Positions 20,119-32,603 of a stretch of DNA of 64,000 nt are shown piece after piece (positions within the stretch are counted from its first letter, which is position 1; each line of letters starts with the position of its first letter). Source of the stretch: Anoplolepis gracilipes (taxonomy: Eukaryota > Arthropoda > Insecta > Hymenoptera > Formicidae); contig NC_132980.1 in NCBI RefSeq assembly GCF_047496725.1, positions 1,803,001 to 1,867,000 of the forward strand. Direction: 5' to 3'. A program made the translations under genes and the position numbers. The notes beneath the pieces were generated by a model that was not told the DNA's origin, searched no databases, and saw only the letters and a list, made by a program, of their open reading frames with translations.

Positions 20119-21121
20119 AATTCAAATATACATTTGCGCACATATTATTGACTAGAGATCAATCATCTATATCACATAAATATGAAGAGACGAATGTACG
20201 TTTGCACACCCATATTCTGCAATATTTTTATTGTAGAATGTAAGTTAGACCCAGCACAATTTATATTCTACGATATGGAACGCGAACTTTTTTCATGTGT
20301 TATAGTTTCTTTCTGCAAAATTTGGACGCCGACATTTTTGGTTTTGATTTATAACCTTGATTTTACTCTTAGAATAAAATGCACAAATAAAAATTTAAAG
20401 TATAAATATGTGAAAATCAAAGATGCTAAATAAAAGATTTGAAGTTCATAGTTAATTTTATTGTAAAAAAATGTTTGTAATTACACAAATATAGAGACCG
20501 TCGTTTTTGCGTAAATATTTTTTTCATTCTTTATAATAACAATACAAATACTATGAAAACAATACAAAGATGTTTCGATTTATGCTTAAATTTACATATT
20601 TTCTAAAAGTCAAAATTTCTCCGTCACTATATTGAGAATAAAAACATTTTCGCGCAAAAACAATTGCTTATTATTTCGCGCTTGTCTTTAAATATTTACT
20701 CGAATAATTTGTATCTTATAGATGAAGGAGAAATATTTGTAATTTTTGTATTCCAGTTGCTGGAACAATTACATCATCCATAACCCAAGTTGTAGCCGAT
20801 GATTTATACGTCAAACAGAAGAATCTATTTTTTCATGTATAAAAAAATATAAATCAATTAATAAATTATACATTATCTGTAAAAGTAATATATAATACAC
20901 GAATAAATTGGCCAAATTGTGCAGAAAGAAACTATAACACATGAAAAAAGTTCGCGTTCCATATCGTAGAATATAAATTGTGCTAAGTCTAACTTACATT
21001 CTACAATAAAAATATTGCTGAATATGTCGGGTGTGCAAACGTACATTCGTCTCTTCATATTTATGTGATATAGATGATTGATCTCTAGTTAATATATTAT
21101 GTGCGCAAATGTATATTCGAG
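20119..21121. mobile_element. Element with ~200-bp terminal inverted repeats
   Basis: The left arm (20119-20327) and right arm (20921-21121) are inverted copies at high identity; the outermost shared bases are CRAATATACATTTGCGCACA. Each arm encodes the same peptide start, MKRRMYVCTP, with DMERELFSCVIVSFC further on. The ~590-bp middle is AT-rich and has no transposase. It is probably a non-autonomous DNA element. Target duplications were not found, so a simple inverted duplication is possible. Confidence 0.6.
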
Positions 21122-21519
21122 CATGGCTTCTTAATTTTAGTAAGAAAAAGTGAAAAATAAAGTCAATTAATGTTAAACAAATTCGTTTCCAATGCACTCT
21201 ACATTGACTTCTAGTTAGCAAAAATAAAAAAGTTTTTTTACTTTTTTTCCACCAAATTTAATGAAGATTTGGAAACCGTCGACATTAGCATTATGTAAAG
21301 TATATCACGAAGTACGAAGAGGTCGATTGAATTTATGTTATGATTTATAGATTTATGGATGCGATTAAAACAGACGACAGAACGTATGTCTTCTAAAGGA
21401 TAAATTAATATATTACTAAAAACATATTTTACACATTGTCGTAAATTAAATTCCACAGGTTTGATTTACGGTAATGTGTAAAATTTTTATGCGATAGATA
21501 TCTCAATTGTTTAAAAATG

Positions 21520-21760
21520 TAGTGGCATACACAAGCGCCCGTTAGACGACAACACTCTAGACATAACTCGCAGTTCGCGGACCGCATACAAACTGCGGAA
21601 CTTGCCGCTAGGCGGCAATGTTTCACGTAAGTGAAAGTAATTTAGCTGCAGTATTTAAGATCGAGCGCTAAACATATACGCCGTGACTCTGTTCACATAT
21701 TCTGATAAATAATTCGTGCAATTACGTACGCTCACTTGGGGTTGCCTCGTTTCATATTTA
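21520..21760 (+). other. GC-richer, LTR- or promoter-like stretch
   Basis: This block stands out from the AT-rich surroundings. It starts near TGTAGTGGCATACACAAG and contains a paired CTGCGGAACTTGCCGCTAGG region, a TATTTAAG box at about 21652 and GATAAATAATTCG. It could be part of an LTR. No partner copy is in the window, so this is a weak call. Confidence 0.25.
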
Positions 21761-22038
21761 TACATTCTGGAAATAATCTTATTTGACAGTTGTGATACTT
21801 TCTTCAATTAATAGTTTTTGATATGTGTGTTTTCGGTGCCGCTCTTTCCCGCGCATGTTCATTGAATGTGGGTTCAATAATGTGTAAATTGACAAGAAAA
21901 GAGGTACCTTTTATGCAGGATTCAGACTACGTCCGATGGTGTAGGACGGCTGATTGGTCCGATTCGTCGTACGACAAGCGCATATGTTGAAGCGATTCAT
22001 ATTGTGCACGATTACGGCATACGATTCTTTTAATACGA

Positions 22039-23673
22039 ATGTCAAAAATTGAAAAGTTAAAAATGAATACATCAATGCTTTTAAGGAAAAAGAGGAGACT
22101 ATTAAATTTGTTATTACAAATTAATCAAATAAAAATAATTCAAATAAGTGAAAGAGTAAACGAAAGAAAGAGGAAAAGAATTTGGGTTAGAGAATGTATT
22201 CTTGATAGAGAAATTAGAGGCGAAGCTTCGAATTTGGTACAAGAATTGCGTTGTCGAGACTTACTATGGTATTATAATTATACACGAATGACGCCTGAAA
22301 ATTTTGATAAACTATTATTTAATTAAACCAATAATACGAAAGCAAGAAACGCATTTGCGAAAACCAATTCCACCTGCTATCCGGCTATTAATAACATTGC
22401 GGTATGTTGACATTATATTCAATTTAATATATTATATAATATTTTAATATGTATATAGGATATATATATATATATATATATATCTCCTAAGATATATATT
22501 TATTTGTTTACTTTTAATGTTAATAGATACTTAGCATCTGGTGATTTAATGGCATCACTCGCAATGTCATACCGTATAGGTAAAAGTACTGTTTCTGGTA
22601 TAATTCAAGAAACATGTGAAGCAATTTGGTTGGTTTTACGACATCGTGTTTTATTTCAACCCTCTCAACAAAAACGGGAAAAGATAGCAGATGATTTTTC
22701 TAGACAATGGAATTTTCCTCATTGTATAGGAGCTATTGATGGAAAACATGTAATACAGGTTTTACATATTTTATTAAAAGTACATATTTTATTGAAATGA
22801 ATTAAATTAAAGCTATTTATATGCGGTATGTTCTCTTACCTAAATAATCTAAATTATTTAAATGAATCTGTAGTGAGAAATGACTCATTAAATTGACGTC
22901 AAATGGATGTTAACATGGATTTGACAATTTGATATTGATTCGATAATCATTTCTCATTGGGAAGCAATTGTCTTCTTATCTCATAATATTTTTAAACAAC
23001 ATAATATTTTTTACAGGCACGACTACATGCAGGGTCGACATTTTATAATTATAAAGAACAACACAGCATTGTGCTGATGGCAATAGTATTAGCATCATAT
23101 GAGTTTTTAATGGTCGATATTGGCGCTCAAGGGAGGCATCATGACGGATCAATATTTAAAGGCTCCATTATGGGACAACGGTTTGAAAATAAAGAAATGG
23201 ATTTATCACCTCTATGTCCATTATCAAACAATACTATACCTGTCTCATATATGCTTGTGGGTGATGCTGCATTCCAATTGAATGAATACACTCTAAGACC
23301 ATATCCTGGTAATCAATTGAATAAAACCAGGGAAATCTTTAATTATAGACTAAGTCGAGCAAAGCGTGTTGTTGAAAATGCGTTTGGCATTATGGCAAGT
23401 AAATGGAGAATCTATAAAAAACCGATTAATGCGTTTCTAGAAACAACTGAAAGCCTAATTAAAGCTACTCTCTGTCTTCATAATTTTTTATTATCAATAT
23501 CATATTATGTTAATATTGATAGAGATGAAAATTTTGTCGGAGACAGTGCAGCTATAGAAAATATTCGTTCCATGGGAAGTAACGCACACTCACGATACTC
23601 AGCAGAGATTAGAGACACATTTGCTCAATATTTTGTACATGAAGGTTCTGTACCTTGGCAAAATATGCGTTAA
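22039..23673 (+). pseudogene. PIF/Harbinger DDE transposase, three exons, one frameshift
   Basis: Cuts and rejoins element ends (DDE_4, HARBI1-like). Exon 1 (22039-22401) holds a basic N-terminus and TRMTPENFDKLLF. A one-base frameshift near 22315 separates this from LIKPIIRKQETHLRKPIPPA. Intron 22402-22526 (gtatgt...aatag) leads to exon 2 with ASLAMSYRIGKSTVSGIIQE and AIDGKHV, the first Asp. Intron 22759-23016 (gtttta...ttacag) leads to exon 3 with ARLHAGSTFYNYKEQHSIVL, VGDAAF (second Asp) and RVVENAFGIMASKWRI (Glu). All three catalytic residues are present. Apart from the frameshift, which could be repaired by alternative splicing or be an assembly error, the gene is intact. It ends at a TAA at 23671-23673. 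Confidence 0.88.
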
Positions 23674-24068
23674 GGACATTTACGTGCAATAATTTAATAT
23701 ATTTAAAAATAAAGATAAATGTAAGTTTTTAAAATAAAATATTTATTCTTCATTCAATTTGAATATATTATTTGCCTTACAATGCGAAAAATATTTCTTA
23801 TAAAAAACTTTATATTATATTATAATAGACTTATAATAAACAGTCTTAAATCTTTCATGAATAACAAAGCACAAAACAAAACAAACTTAATATTACTTTT
23901 ACACGCTTTAGTAAAAAAATATAAATTTTATATATAGTTTTATGTTAAAAATAAAATATCACAAAATAGTGCTTGCGAACATTGCACATTATAAATAAAC
24001 TTAAATAGTATATTTGGTTTTTTACGTTCCTATCAAGTTAATCAATGACGAATATGGATATCTCTCAA

Positions 24069-25204
24069 TTACAAAGTATCTTGAAGTTCAAAAACAAATG
24101 ATAAAATTTTTCTCTGGCATTTTATAAAGTTTTCCGGCGATAATGTACGAAGCTGTGATGTTAGATAGTTGCTGAAAGCTATCACTGGATCACTGGATGT
24201 ATCATTTATAAGTTTATCAGTTCTTAATTCTGATAATACAGATTTTTGAAGTAGTAATAATTCATCATTTCCTTTGTTACATTCATTATTCATATGTCGT
24301 TTCTTTCCTGTTTGTCCTAATTATACACATATATGCACACATATATATATATATATATATATTTACAAATATATTTAATATATGTATCGCAATAACTTAT
24401 ATATATATATATATATAAGTTATTGCGATATACTAAACATATATAAAGTTATTGCAATATACTAAATATTAGAAATGTAATATTTGTAGATTTTATAAAA
24501 TAAAATGTACCTGACATCTTCAAATTTTTTGTAGGTGTATTTTTACTGCTACTTGGTATATGTATATTTTCTGATATTTCTGATTCATTTTGATGTGTTC
24601 GAATCATATTAAAGCTTGCCTTTTCCAATGGTTGGTCTATGGGTTGATTATTACTATAACTAGTACTACAAGATGTAGGTGGTTTAATGTTACTTACTGT
24701 TCTAAAAAATAATTAATTTAAACAAAATAATTAATTTATTTTATTTAAAAACTATATCATATAATACCATTTACTTACTGTCTGCGCAATACTGTTGGTC
24801 TTAAAAATCCTAATAACTCAAAATAAGGCCATGACACTTTAATCTTAGCTTCAGCAGCGCTTCCACTTGGAATATACTTTCTCTGTTCACTTAATTTTCT
24901 GACATACGTGTCACGTAAATTGCGCCATTTAATACTTGCAGTACCTGGACGTAAATCTTAAAAAAAGAGACAATATTAGTAATTTTCCATAGTAATTTTA
25001 AGAATATAACAAACTATATATATATAGTTCCCACAGTGGTGCTCGCTTAAAAACTTTATTAATCAGTTCTTCTATATTTTGAACTTCAGTATGTTGAGGA
25101 TTTCCTTCATTCATTGATATTACAAAATTGGAATCTTCATTTATATCCCGTAATTCACAAATATGATCCTCATTTCCAATGTCACACTCCACGCAAAGGT
25201 TCAA
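24069..25204 (-). CDS. PIF/Harbinger accessory MADF-BESS protein
   Basis: The second protein of the element, expected to bind DNA and assist the transposase. Exons on the minus strand: exon 1 from 25204 with ELINKVFKRAPLW, the start of a MADF domain; exon 2 24956-24779 with IKWRNLRDTYVRKLSEQRKY and VSWPYFELLGFLRPT (MADF C-terminal half), donor GTAAGT; exon 3 24701-24511, polar Ser/Thr/Asn linker; exon 4 24307-24069 with DPVIAFSNYLTSQLRTLSP, like a BESS motif. Phases of exons 2 to 4 join without a stop. The middle of the MADF domain, about 25 residues, is missing where exon 1 runs into a TA repeat at ~25020, so the protein may be damaged there. Confidence 0.72.
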
Positions 25205-25221
25205 CTAAATGATAAATTAAA

Positions 25222-25243
25222 TGAAATATATGTATATATATAT

Positions 25244-25292
<49 letters not shown>
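25222..25292. repeat. TA microsatellite inside the Harbinger element
   Basis: Mostly (TA)n with a short interruption near 25240. Confidence 0.95.
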
Positions 25293-25298
<6 letters not shown>

Positions 25299-25714
25299 AA
25301 CAAATATAGGTACATAATGTAAATAATGATAAAAAAAACATAACCTAGATTTAAATACATTATTTTATTTAATAAACTTTATTACTTATCATATCGTCCA
25401 TTATGTTATTTAACTATTATTATATATATTAAATATATAATTTAAGCCTCGACAACTAAATCTAATTTTTCCCCTATGACGGAAACGTGCTTGTCACATC
25501 GTACATGACATTCGTCGTACGAAAAAGTTCAATCTTGACGAACATTTTCGTACGACGAGCAGTATCGACAAAACATCGTACGATTAATCCTGTATAGAAT
25601 CCCTAGAAATGAAATTTTCTGATTGGCTATCGGACGTCGTACATCGGATATCGGACGCAGTCTGAATCCTGCATTAGACTACATAATTAAATTATTTTTT
25701 TTTTGCGAACGGCA

Positions 25715-25935
25715 GTGTTGCCACGCCAGGTACGTGGCTTCCGGCTCTATATGACGCACACACAAGCGCGAGCCCTGTAGGTGTGAGGCTGATACTGTGA
25801 GCTCGGCGCCTCGGCTAACTTCGGAGAGCAGAGAAGGACAGATATATGTTTTTTCTGTCCTCTTCTTACTTTCTACCGAGTTCGTGAGGCAACGCGGCAT
25901 CACACGTAGCTCACGGCTCGCTCTGAGTCTTATGT
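25715..25935 (-). repeat. Dispersed ~180-bp repeat, copy 1
   Basis: The minus strand contains GAAGAGGACAGAAAAAACAT, TCCGAAGTTAGCCGAGGCGC and CGCGCTTGTGTGTGCGTC. Related blocks lie at 35705-35950, 62165-62400 and 63740-63890. Its nature (SINE, LTR piece or other) is unknown. Confidence 0.55.
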
Positions 25936-25989
25936 CTTATATGTATAGTTTTTCTCTCACCCTTCACAGCTTATTTATGACAAAATATT

Positions 25990-26021
25990 TTAATTATATA
26001 TATATGTATATACATAATTAT

Positions 26022-26052
<31 letters not shown>

Positions 26053-26170
26053 AATAATATATATATATATATATAAATATATATATATAAATAAATATAA
26101 AAAAAAATATATATATACATATGTTAAAAAAAATAAAGTTAATAAATAAATAAAAAATAAATAAAAAAAT
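25990..26170. repeat. TA-rich microsatellite and A/T runs
   Basis: Repeated TATATA blocks with AAATA interruptions. The open frames across it are artefacts of the repeat. Confidence 0.9.
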
Positions 26171-26314
26171 AAAATAATAACGTATGACAAGCTCTTATAA
26201 TAAATAACACAAAAAATTCTCAGTTATAATGGCTAGTAAGAGCACAACACCGTTCTTTGAGCGCACTAATTTATTAAAACAATAAGTCTAAAATTACATA
26301 GAACTATGTTGTAT

Positions 26315-26358
26315 AATCGCGAACGTTTCGGTCCACTTTAGGACCCTCTTCAGCGCTA
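26315..26358 (-). ncRNA. Hammerhead-ribozyme-like motif
   Basis: The minus strand reads CTGAAGAG, then GGTCC, a TAAAGT loop, GGACC, then GAAACG. This fits the hammerhead core (CUGANGA, stem II, GAAA) with a perfect 5-bp stem II. Penelope-like elements are known to carry hammerheads in their terminal regions. A proper stem III and cleavage triplet were not confirmed, so activity is uncertain. Confidence 0.5.
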
Positions 26359-26843
26359 AATTACATGTGTAAAAAACGAGCCAAATAATTTATTAAATTC
26401 TATTGTTACATAATCTTATTCAGAAGTCGCAAACATAAAAGTCAAATTTTGTTAGTCCAAAAAATTTTTTAGTACATGTGATAAAAGTGAAGGTGGTAGC
26501 ATCATAGGTTAAAACAATAATTTAATTCGAGTTGGTAATTGGAGTTGCTGTGTTCCTCCGTTAGTTAGTAGGTCAAGGAGAACACAAGTAATAATGATCG
26601 AAAATAAACTCTACCCGATTGACCATCTGTGTTAAAACAAGTTCAAAAAACACAAGTTTTTAAAAAAAACAACCAAAAATGTAAGCCGGTACTGTTACAC
26701 TTAAAATAATGTTGATGTAACTTATAATTATATTCCTTTCCGTTATAGTAAAAGAGTGTAATTTCTTGAAGCTCGTTGTTCGAAAGCTTACTTCTATATG
26801 ATGTAAAGTAAAAACTACCAGGCTATTTATAACATTTGAACAG

Positions 26844-27305
26844 TTATATCTTAGGCAGACTGTCAATCAAGTTCATATATGTGGAATTGAGGCATTCGGT
26901 GTCCGCCTGCAAATTTAAACTATTTACTTGTCTTTTGATAAAGATCATTTCAGAGGTCAAACGTTTGTGGTAAAAATTTTTTTTATCTAAGATGTTTACA
27001 TTTTTCCAATCGAAGCTATGGTTAGATTCTAATATATGGTTGAAAAGAACTGAATTGATTTTATTATTCTTTATGTTGGATTTATGTTCTCCCATTCTTG
27101 TTTGTAGTTTTCGGCTGGTCTGTCCAACATACGAAGCCGTACAATCGTTACAATTGATTTTATATACTACGTTTGAAAGTAATGAATGTGGAATCGAATC
27201 TTTATGGACTTTGATATATTTGTTTAATTTATTTATGCTGAAATATGAAAGAGTGATGTCCACATCTTTGATAATATCCTTGAATTGTTCGGCAATCGTA
27301 GGAAC
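26844..27305 (-). pseudogene. Penelope-like GIY-YIG endonuclease domain
   Basis: The C-terminal endonuclease of a Penelope-type protein, which cuts target DNA for insertion. Visible parts are VVYKINCNDCTASYVGQTSR with the Cys pair before the GIY-YIG core, KLQTRMGEHKSNIK, FNHILESNHSFDW and RLTSEMIFIKRQ carrying the conserved Glu. The frame is open from the truncation point to the stop at 26844, but without reverse transcriptase it cannot be autonomous. Confidence 0.85.
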
Positions 27306-27307
27306 AT

Positions 27308-27522
27308 AAAAAAATAAAAATTCTTTTTATTGCTGCGTGTATATAGATATATATACATATATTGTTAAAAATAAAGTAAATAAATAAATTAAAAAAAATT
27401 CTTTTTATTGCTGCGTGTATATACATATATATATATTTTATATTTATACACGCAGCAATAAAAAGAATTTTTTTTAAATTTATTTATTTACTTTATTTTT
27501 AACAATATATGTATATATCATA

Positions 27523-27525
<3 letters not shown>
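27308..27525. repeat. AT-rich direct and inverted repeat (hairpin)
   Basis: TTCTTTTTATTGCTGCGTGT occurs at about 27321 and again at about 27400. Its inverse ACACGCAGCAATAAAAAGAA lies at about 27448. The pairing extends over TTAAAAATAAAGTAAATAAA-type sequence, making an arm of ~80 bp. Confidence 0.85.
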
Positions 27526-27578
<53 letters not shown>

Positions 27579-27715
27579 GTATATATATGTATATATATAT
27601 TATGAACAGGGGATTTTTAGTTGGTATTCCACCCGGGATCTAGGGTGGTGAGTCCAACATAACCCCATCGGACCGGTCGGTGGAGTATGCGTAAATGCAT
27701 TTCCCCCTGTCGCAA

Positions 27716-27757
<42 letters not shown>
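27526..27757. repeat. TA microsatellite split by a short insertion
   Basis: (TA)n from about 27526 to 27603 and again from 27718 to 27757, with 27604-27717 of quite different, GC-richer sequence between. Confidence 0.85.
27604..27717 (+). mobile_element. Short insertion with A-tail within the TA repeat
   Basis: It reads GAACAGGGGATTTTTAG at one end and TTTCCCCCTGTCGCAAAAAA at the other, with ATCTAGGGTGGTGAGTCCAA inside. The A-run at the right end and the microsatellite target suggest a LINE or SINE 3' end inserted on the plus strand. The family is unknown. Confidence 0.45.
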
Positions 27758-27761
<4 letters not shown>

Positions 27762-28504
27762 AGAATTATAGAATTATTATAGAATTATATATAATTATTT
27801 ATTATTATTATTATAGAATTTATTTTGTAAGCTAAGATTGAGCAAATCATATACATACAACATTTTATTTATGTTAACTTTTTATAAAAGTTTATTATAT
27901 GTTACATATTTATAAGCTTTATTACATGTTTATTATGTATTTGGTAATCATATATATATTGTCATACATACTTTAAAATGTTAAACAATGTATCGCAATA
28001 TAAAATTATTCAAAAAGTAAATAATATTTATATTAATACAATAATTTTTTTACAATTATAACATGTATGATACCAATATATAATAAACATGTAAGACGTA
28101 TGAACTTATAATAAACTTACAACATATAATAAACTTACATTTATAAAAAGTTAATAATTGACACAAATAAAATATTCTATGCATATGATCTGATTAATTT
28201 TGGTTTACGAAATAAATTCTACAATTTAATCAATTCATTAATATAATTAATTAATAGTATAATTAAATTAGTATAGTTACAGTTAAATTAGTATACTTTT
28301 GAAAATACGTTTAATTCTTGTATTATTATTTTTGCAATTTTTTTATAACTTTACATTTTAATTAAAGGAAATATAAATTTGCACAATTTTATAATATAGA
28401 AATATATTAAATTAATTTACACAACATTGTGTCAAACATTTAATGCAAATATTATAATTATTTTAACCAAAAAATTTAACCATGCAAGTTTTTAATTAAA
28501 ATGT
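27758..28504. other. No gene seen
   Basis: AT-rich sequence. Short repeats of AATAAACTTACA type occur near 28100. Confidence 0.5.
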
Positions 28505-29099
28505 TATAGTGGACTTCCACACACTTATGAGGTTTCACTATTGGCGCGTTAGATTTTTGTAATGTGGACCTTCGCCTGGAGCCCTATTGTACCACATTGT
28601 AAGATAACTTTTAATTAAAGCTAATCTGTTTATAAAGTCGTCAGGATGTTTCCACGGGAGAAAGATATTATCGATAATGTTCCGTGAAATATATTTTGAA
28701 CTTGTATAAAAATAACACTCACTATTATTTAGAATGTTAATCACACAAGTATTTATTTATATATAAAAGAAAGTAAAAGTTAACACAACTTTCTTAAAAT
28801 AATTATAGGACTTTAATCGATTAAAACACGGAAAGGATCTTAGACACAACCGATCACTCGCGCAGATATCGATAAAAGACGAATCTGCAGCGTGAAATGA
28901 CGTGACGAGAACCTCTTGTTATTTTGTTGCTAAGCAACGTACTTAGAATATATAAATACTATTTAATTTTACCGTGTATACAGACGCATATTAGAGTAGC
29001 CAATAGGAGAATAGTAAGTAAATACGAACATAGATATACATCATATAGATGATATCTTACAACATTTTATTCTTACACATATTATATTTTACATTTCTA

Positions 29100-29335
29100 T
29101 ATTTTTATTTACGGGGTGTGTCTTTTGCAGACATGGTGTCTATTACAGACATAATACTTTTTATACACTTGTTTTGTAGAAGTGTGATGTCTTTTGCAAA
29201 CATAGCGTCTATTGCAGACATGATGTCTTTTGCAGACATAGTGTCTGTTGCAGACATTTTTATCTGAGAAAAATAAAAAATCCTACTATTTATTATATTT
29301 ATTATATTATATAAAAAACAATGTCTGTTATTCAT
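29100..29335. repeat. Minisatellite of GTCTTTTGCAGACAT type
   Basis: Units of about 36-38 bp alternate TCTTTTGCAGACAT and GTCTATTGCAGACAT. At least five GCAGACAT blocks are present. A related array is in hAT copy 3 at 59335-59600. Confidence 0.8.
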
Positions 29336-29541
29336 ATAATATTATAAATATAATATAATATAATAATAAAGAAAATAAATTCACTATCTTTTGTATATTA
29401 TTATTATATATCGTTGCATGATGAGGTACCAGCAATATCATTAATATCTGCAGCATATAATATAAGACTGCTTTTCTGTTTTTTAGGAGGCTTCTTATAC
29501 AATTTATTCCACGACATGAGACTAATGTTTTTCATCAATTT

Positions 29542-31695
29542 TCATCTGTAGAACAGATTTTTTCTCGCTTTTAAAGCTGATTTAAAAACATAAATAGCGT
29601 TTACAGAAGTAGACGAAAGTTTATTTCGTTTTTTTGTTTTTAAATCTGTTAAAACGGAAAATATTCTTTCTGGATCAGCATTTGAATTTGGAAGACATCT
29701 AACAGCATTCAAAAGAGATTTGAGATTGGGATATTTGTCATTATTAGTGGAGTATTGGATTTGTAAAATTTGTTTCCACATATCATCAAAATTTAATTGT
29801 AATAGCTTTTCTTTTTCTGTTAATGTAAAATCTAAATGTAAATGAAGCCATTCTTTTTTTAATCCGTTTTCATCAAAACCGCCAAAAGTTTCAGTTATAA
29901 AGGAAACATCATTGAATGATGTTTCTCTATCAATACTTAATATAGCTATGTCAAGCTGAAAAACTTTTAATTTTGACAAAAATTTATTATTAATTGGCAA
30001 TCTTTTACTAATTTCTTCAGCGGTAGTTACATAAAATTGCAAACAATTCTGTCTAACGTTTATAACTGTATCTGTGTGTCCTTCTTTAATTAATTCATTT
30101 AGGTATTCTTCGCAATCAAATCCTAAATAAATTTCTTCTAAAGATTTTGGATTTTCTTTTTCATCAAATTTAATACTGTTGCATAAACAATCCAAAAGCT
30201 TTGGTTTTAAAAAGTTTTTACAAACTGTGGTTAAAAATTGTAATAATTTTGGCTGCAATAAATGTATTTTAGTTTCTACAGTTTAGAAAAATGCATTAAA
30301 TGAATTTAAAAAATTCAAAATATATTTTAAAAATAATAAATAAGCTTTTGTATCTATATTTTGCATTGTAGCCAATAAATATGTTCCTATCTTTGTCTTT
30401 TCGCTTACAGTATTTTTATTTAGAAACAGCTTGACAGTTTCCCAAGACTCAATAAGTTTATCAACACATGAGTGGTGAGAAAGCCACCGTGTATCAGACA
30501 ATTTAAAAATTTTTCGGTTTGTTTCGTGAAAACATTCGCTGAATTTTTGATAAATAGCCGAACGTTTCGGACTAGAGTTAATAAAATTTGTAAGTTTTTT
30601 TATAAATTTCTTGCAATAATCGGGTATTTTAGCACATGCGACATGTGCAACCAATGCAGCCGAATGGCATGGACATGCAAGTGTTATTAAATTTGTACAA
30701 ATTTCTTCTAATTTTTTTTTAAACGAAAGATGTTTACCTGTTCCTTACAGATGCATTGTCGCATGACAAGGCAATAATATTTTGAAAAGGAATATTCAAT
30801 TTCCCCATTTCATATTTAAATGTTTTAAATAATTTCTCTGCGCTGCAATCTCTGGCATCAATATTTATTAATTTTACTAATTGCGAGTGAATGTTTAATG
30901 TTTTCTGATCAACAAACCGAACAAGAAACGTCATCCATTTTTCATTAAAAATATCAGACGTTTCGTCTATGAAAATTGAAAATTTAGTATTTTGAATGCT
31001 GTTAACAACACGATCCATCTCAACTGGACATATCACATTTGAAATTATATTAGTACATTTTGTTCGTCCCATATTTTTCAAAACATAATCTTTTCCTATT
31101 TCTTGGAAAAGACTCAGAATTTCATTTGCCGTTTGATACGGTATATTTTTATTGGAGATTAATGCAGCAAAGCGAATTTCTGCTATTTTCTTTCGCTCTT
31201 TAAACGACGAAAGAGATTCATTCATATTTATATCTTCATTGCATATATTTCATTGCATATTGTTTCATTTTTTTTACACATTATTTGATGTTTTTCGGAT
31301 TCTGCGTGACGATAGATCTGACACACTCCACCGGCAATAGACGTATTACAAAACGTGCAAAAAGATGAATTTATGTCATCCAATACTTCGCGTAACCATG
31401 ATTTAAACAGTTCGATGTCTAACCATTGTTGTTGAAAACGTTTTTGGGATATTGTTTTATTTAAATTTTTATTATCATTATTTGAAAATAATGATGTGTT
31501 TTCTTTAATATCATTTTTATGACACGCATGTCTTAAAACGTGTGATGTACTACACGAAAAATTTCGATTGCACATAATACAATGGAAAAGGCTTTCATTT
31601 AATGATACTTTACGAATCCAAGATTTAAATCGGTCATCACTAAGCCAAGCTTCTTGGAAGCTTCGCTTAAATTTTTTTCTTAATTTATCAGACAT
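29542..31695 (-). pseudogene. hAT transposase, copy 1, three breaks
   Basis: ATG at 31695. The N-terminus has two BED-like zinc-finger units, each with a Trp-rich lead and C-x2-C...H: WIRKVSLNESLFHCIMCNRN and FKSWLREVLDDINSSFCTFC. The RNase H-like core holds SIFIDETSD (first Asp region), LSCDNASV (second Asp region) and DTRWLSHHSCVDKL. The C-terminal dimerisation region is LPNSNADPERIFSVLTDLKT (about 29690). Breaks lie near 31227, at 30655-30733 (frame change) and near 30260-30283. The total length, about 700 codons, is normal for hAT. It is inactive as it stands. Confidence 0.87.
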
Positions 31696-31827
31696 TTTTG
31701 TAAAACAAAAAACAGAAACAAAGAATTTAAGAAGAATGAATAAAAGAAAATGACTGAACAAAATGAAAATATACAAATTTAAAACAATCGGGACTTACAA
31801 ACTGGATTGTTTATAATCTGGATTACT

Positions 31828-32588
<761 letters not shown>

Positions 32589-32603
32589 AATTCTTTGTTA
32601 CAA
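32589..32603. repeat. 15-bp target repeat, copy 1 of 3
   Basis: AATTCTTTGTTACAA. The same 15 bases occur at 34019-34033 and 34988-35002, bounding two R1-like fragments. R1-type insertion typically makes a ~14-bp duplication. Confidence 0.75.

Larger units (their letters stand above)
21914..25673 (+). mobile_element. PIF/Harbinger transposon, complete with TIRs
   Basis: The left end TGCAGGATTCAGACTACGTC and the right end (reverse complement TGCAGGATTCAGACTGCGTC) match at 19 of 20 bases. The flanking triplet TTA at 21911-21913 and 25674-25676 is the 3-bp target duplication expected for PIF/Harbinger. Subterminal CGTACGA motifs occur near both ends. Two convergent genes lie inside, a DDE transposase on plus and a MADF-BESS protein on minus, the two-gene plan of this superfamily. 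TA microsatellites have grown at 22458, 24340 and 25222. It looks young compared with the rest of the window. Confidence 0.93.
26229..27305 (-). mobile_element. Penelope-like element, 3' fragment (copy 1)
   Basis: It contains a GIY-YIG endonuclease frame (26844-27305) and, downstream on the minus strand, the hammerhead-like hairpin shared with the other two Penelope copies. It is 5'-truncated at 27305, next to an AT-rich hairpin. Reverse transcriptase is missing. Confidence 0.8.
28505..31695 (-). mobile_element. hAT-like element, copy 1
   Basis: It combines a decayed transposase (29542-31695), a minisatellite (29100-29335) and a 3' end at 28505-28600 that matches, inverted, the end of hAT copy 3 at 59615-59710 (GGGCTCCAGGCGAAGGTCCA in both). 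The 5' terminus was not found; sequence beyond 31700 is AT-rich and then the CT repeat. Target duplications were not identified. Confidence 0.7.

Noticed and set aside
25990..26190. Tyr/Ile repeat frames
   Set aside because: Products of the TA microsatellite.
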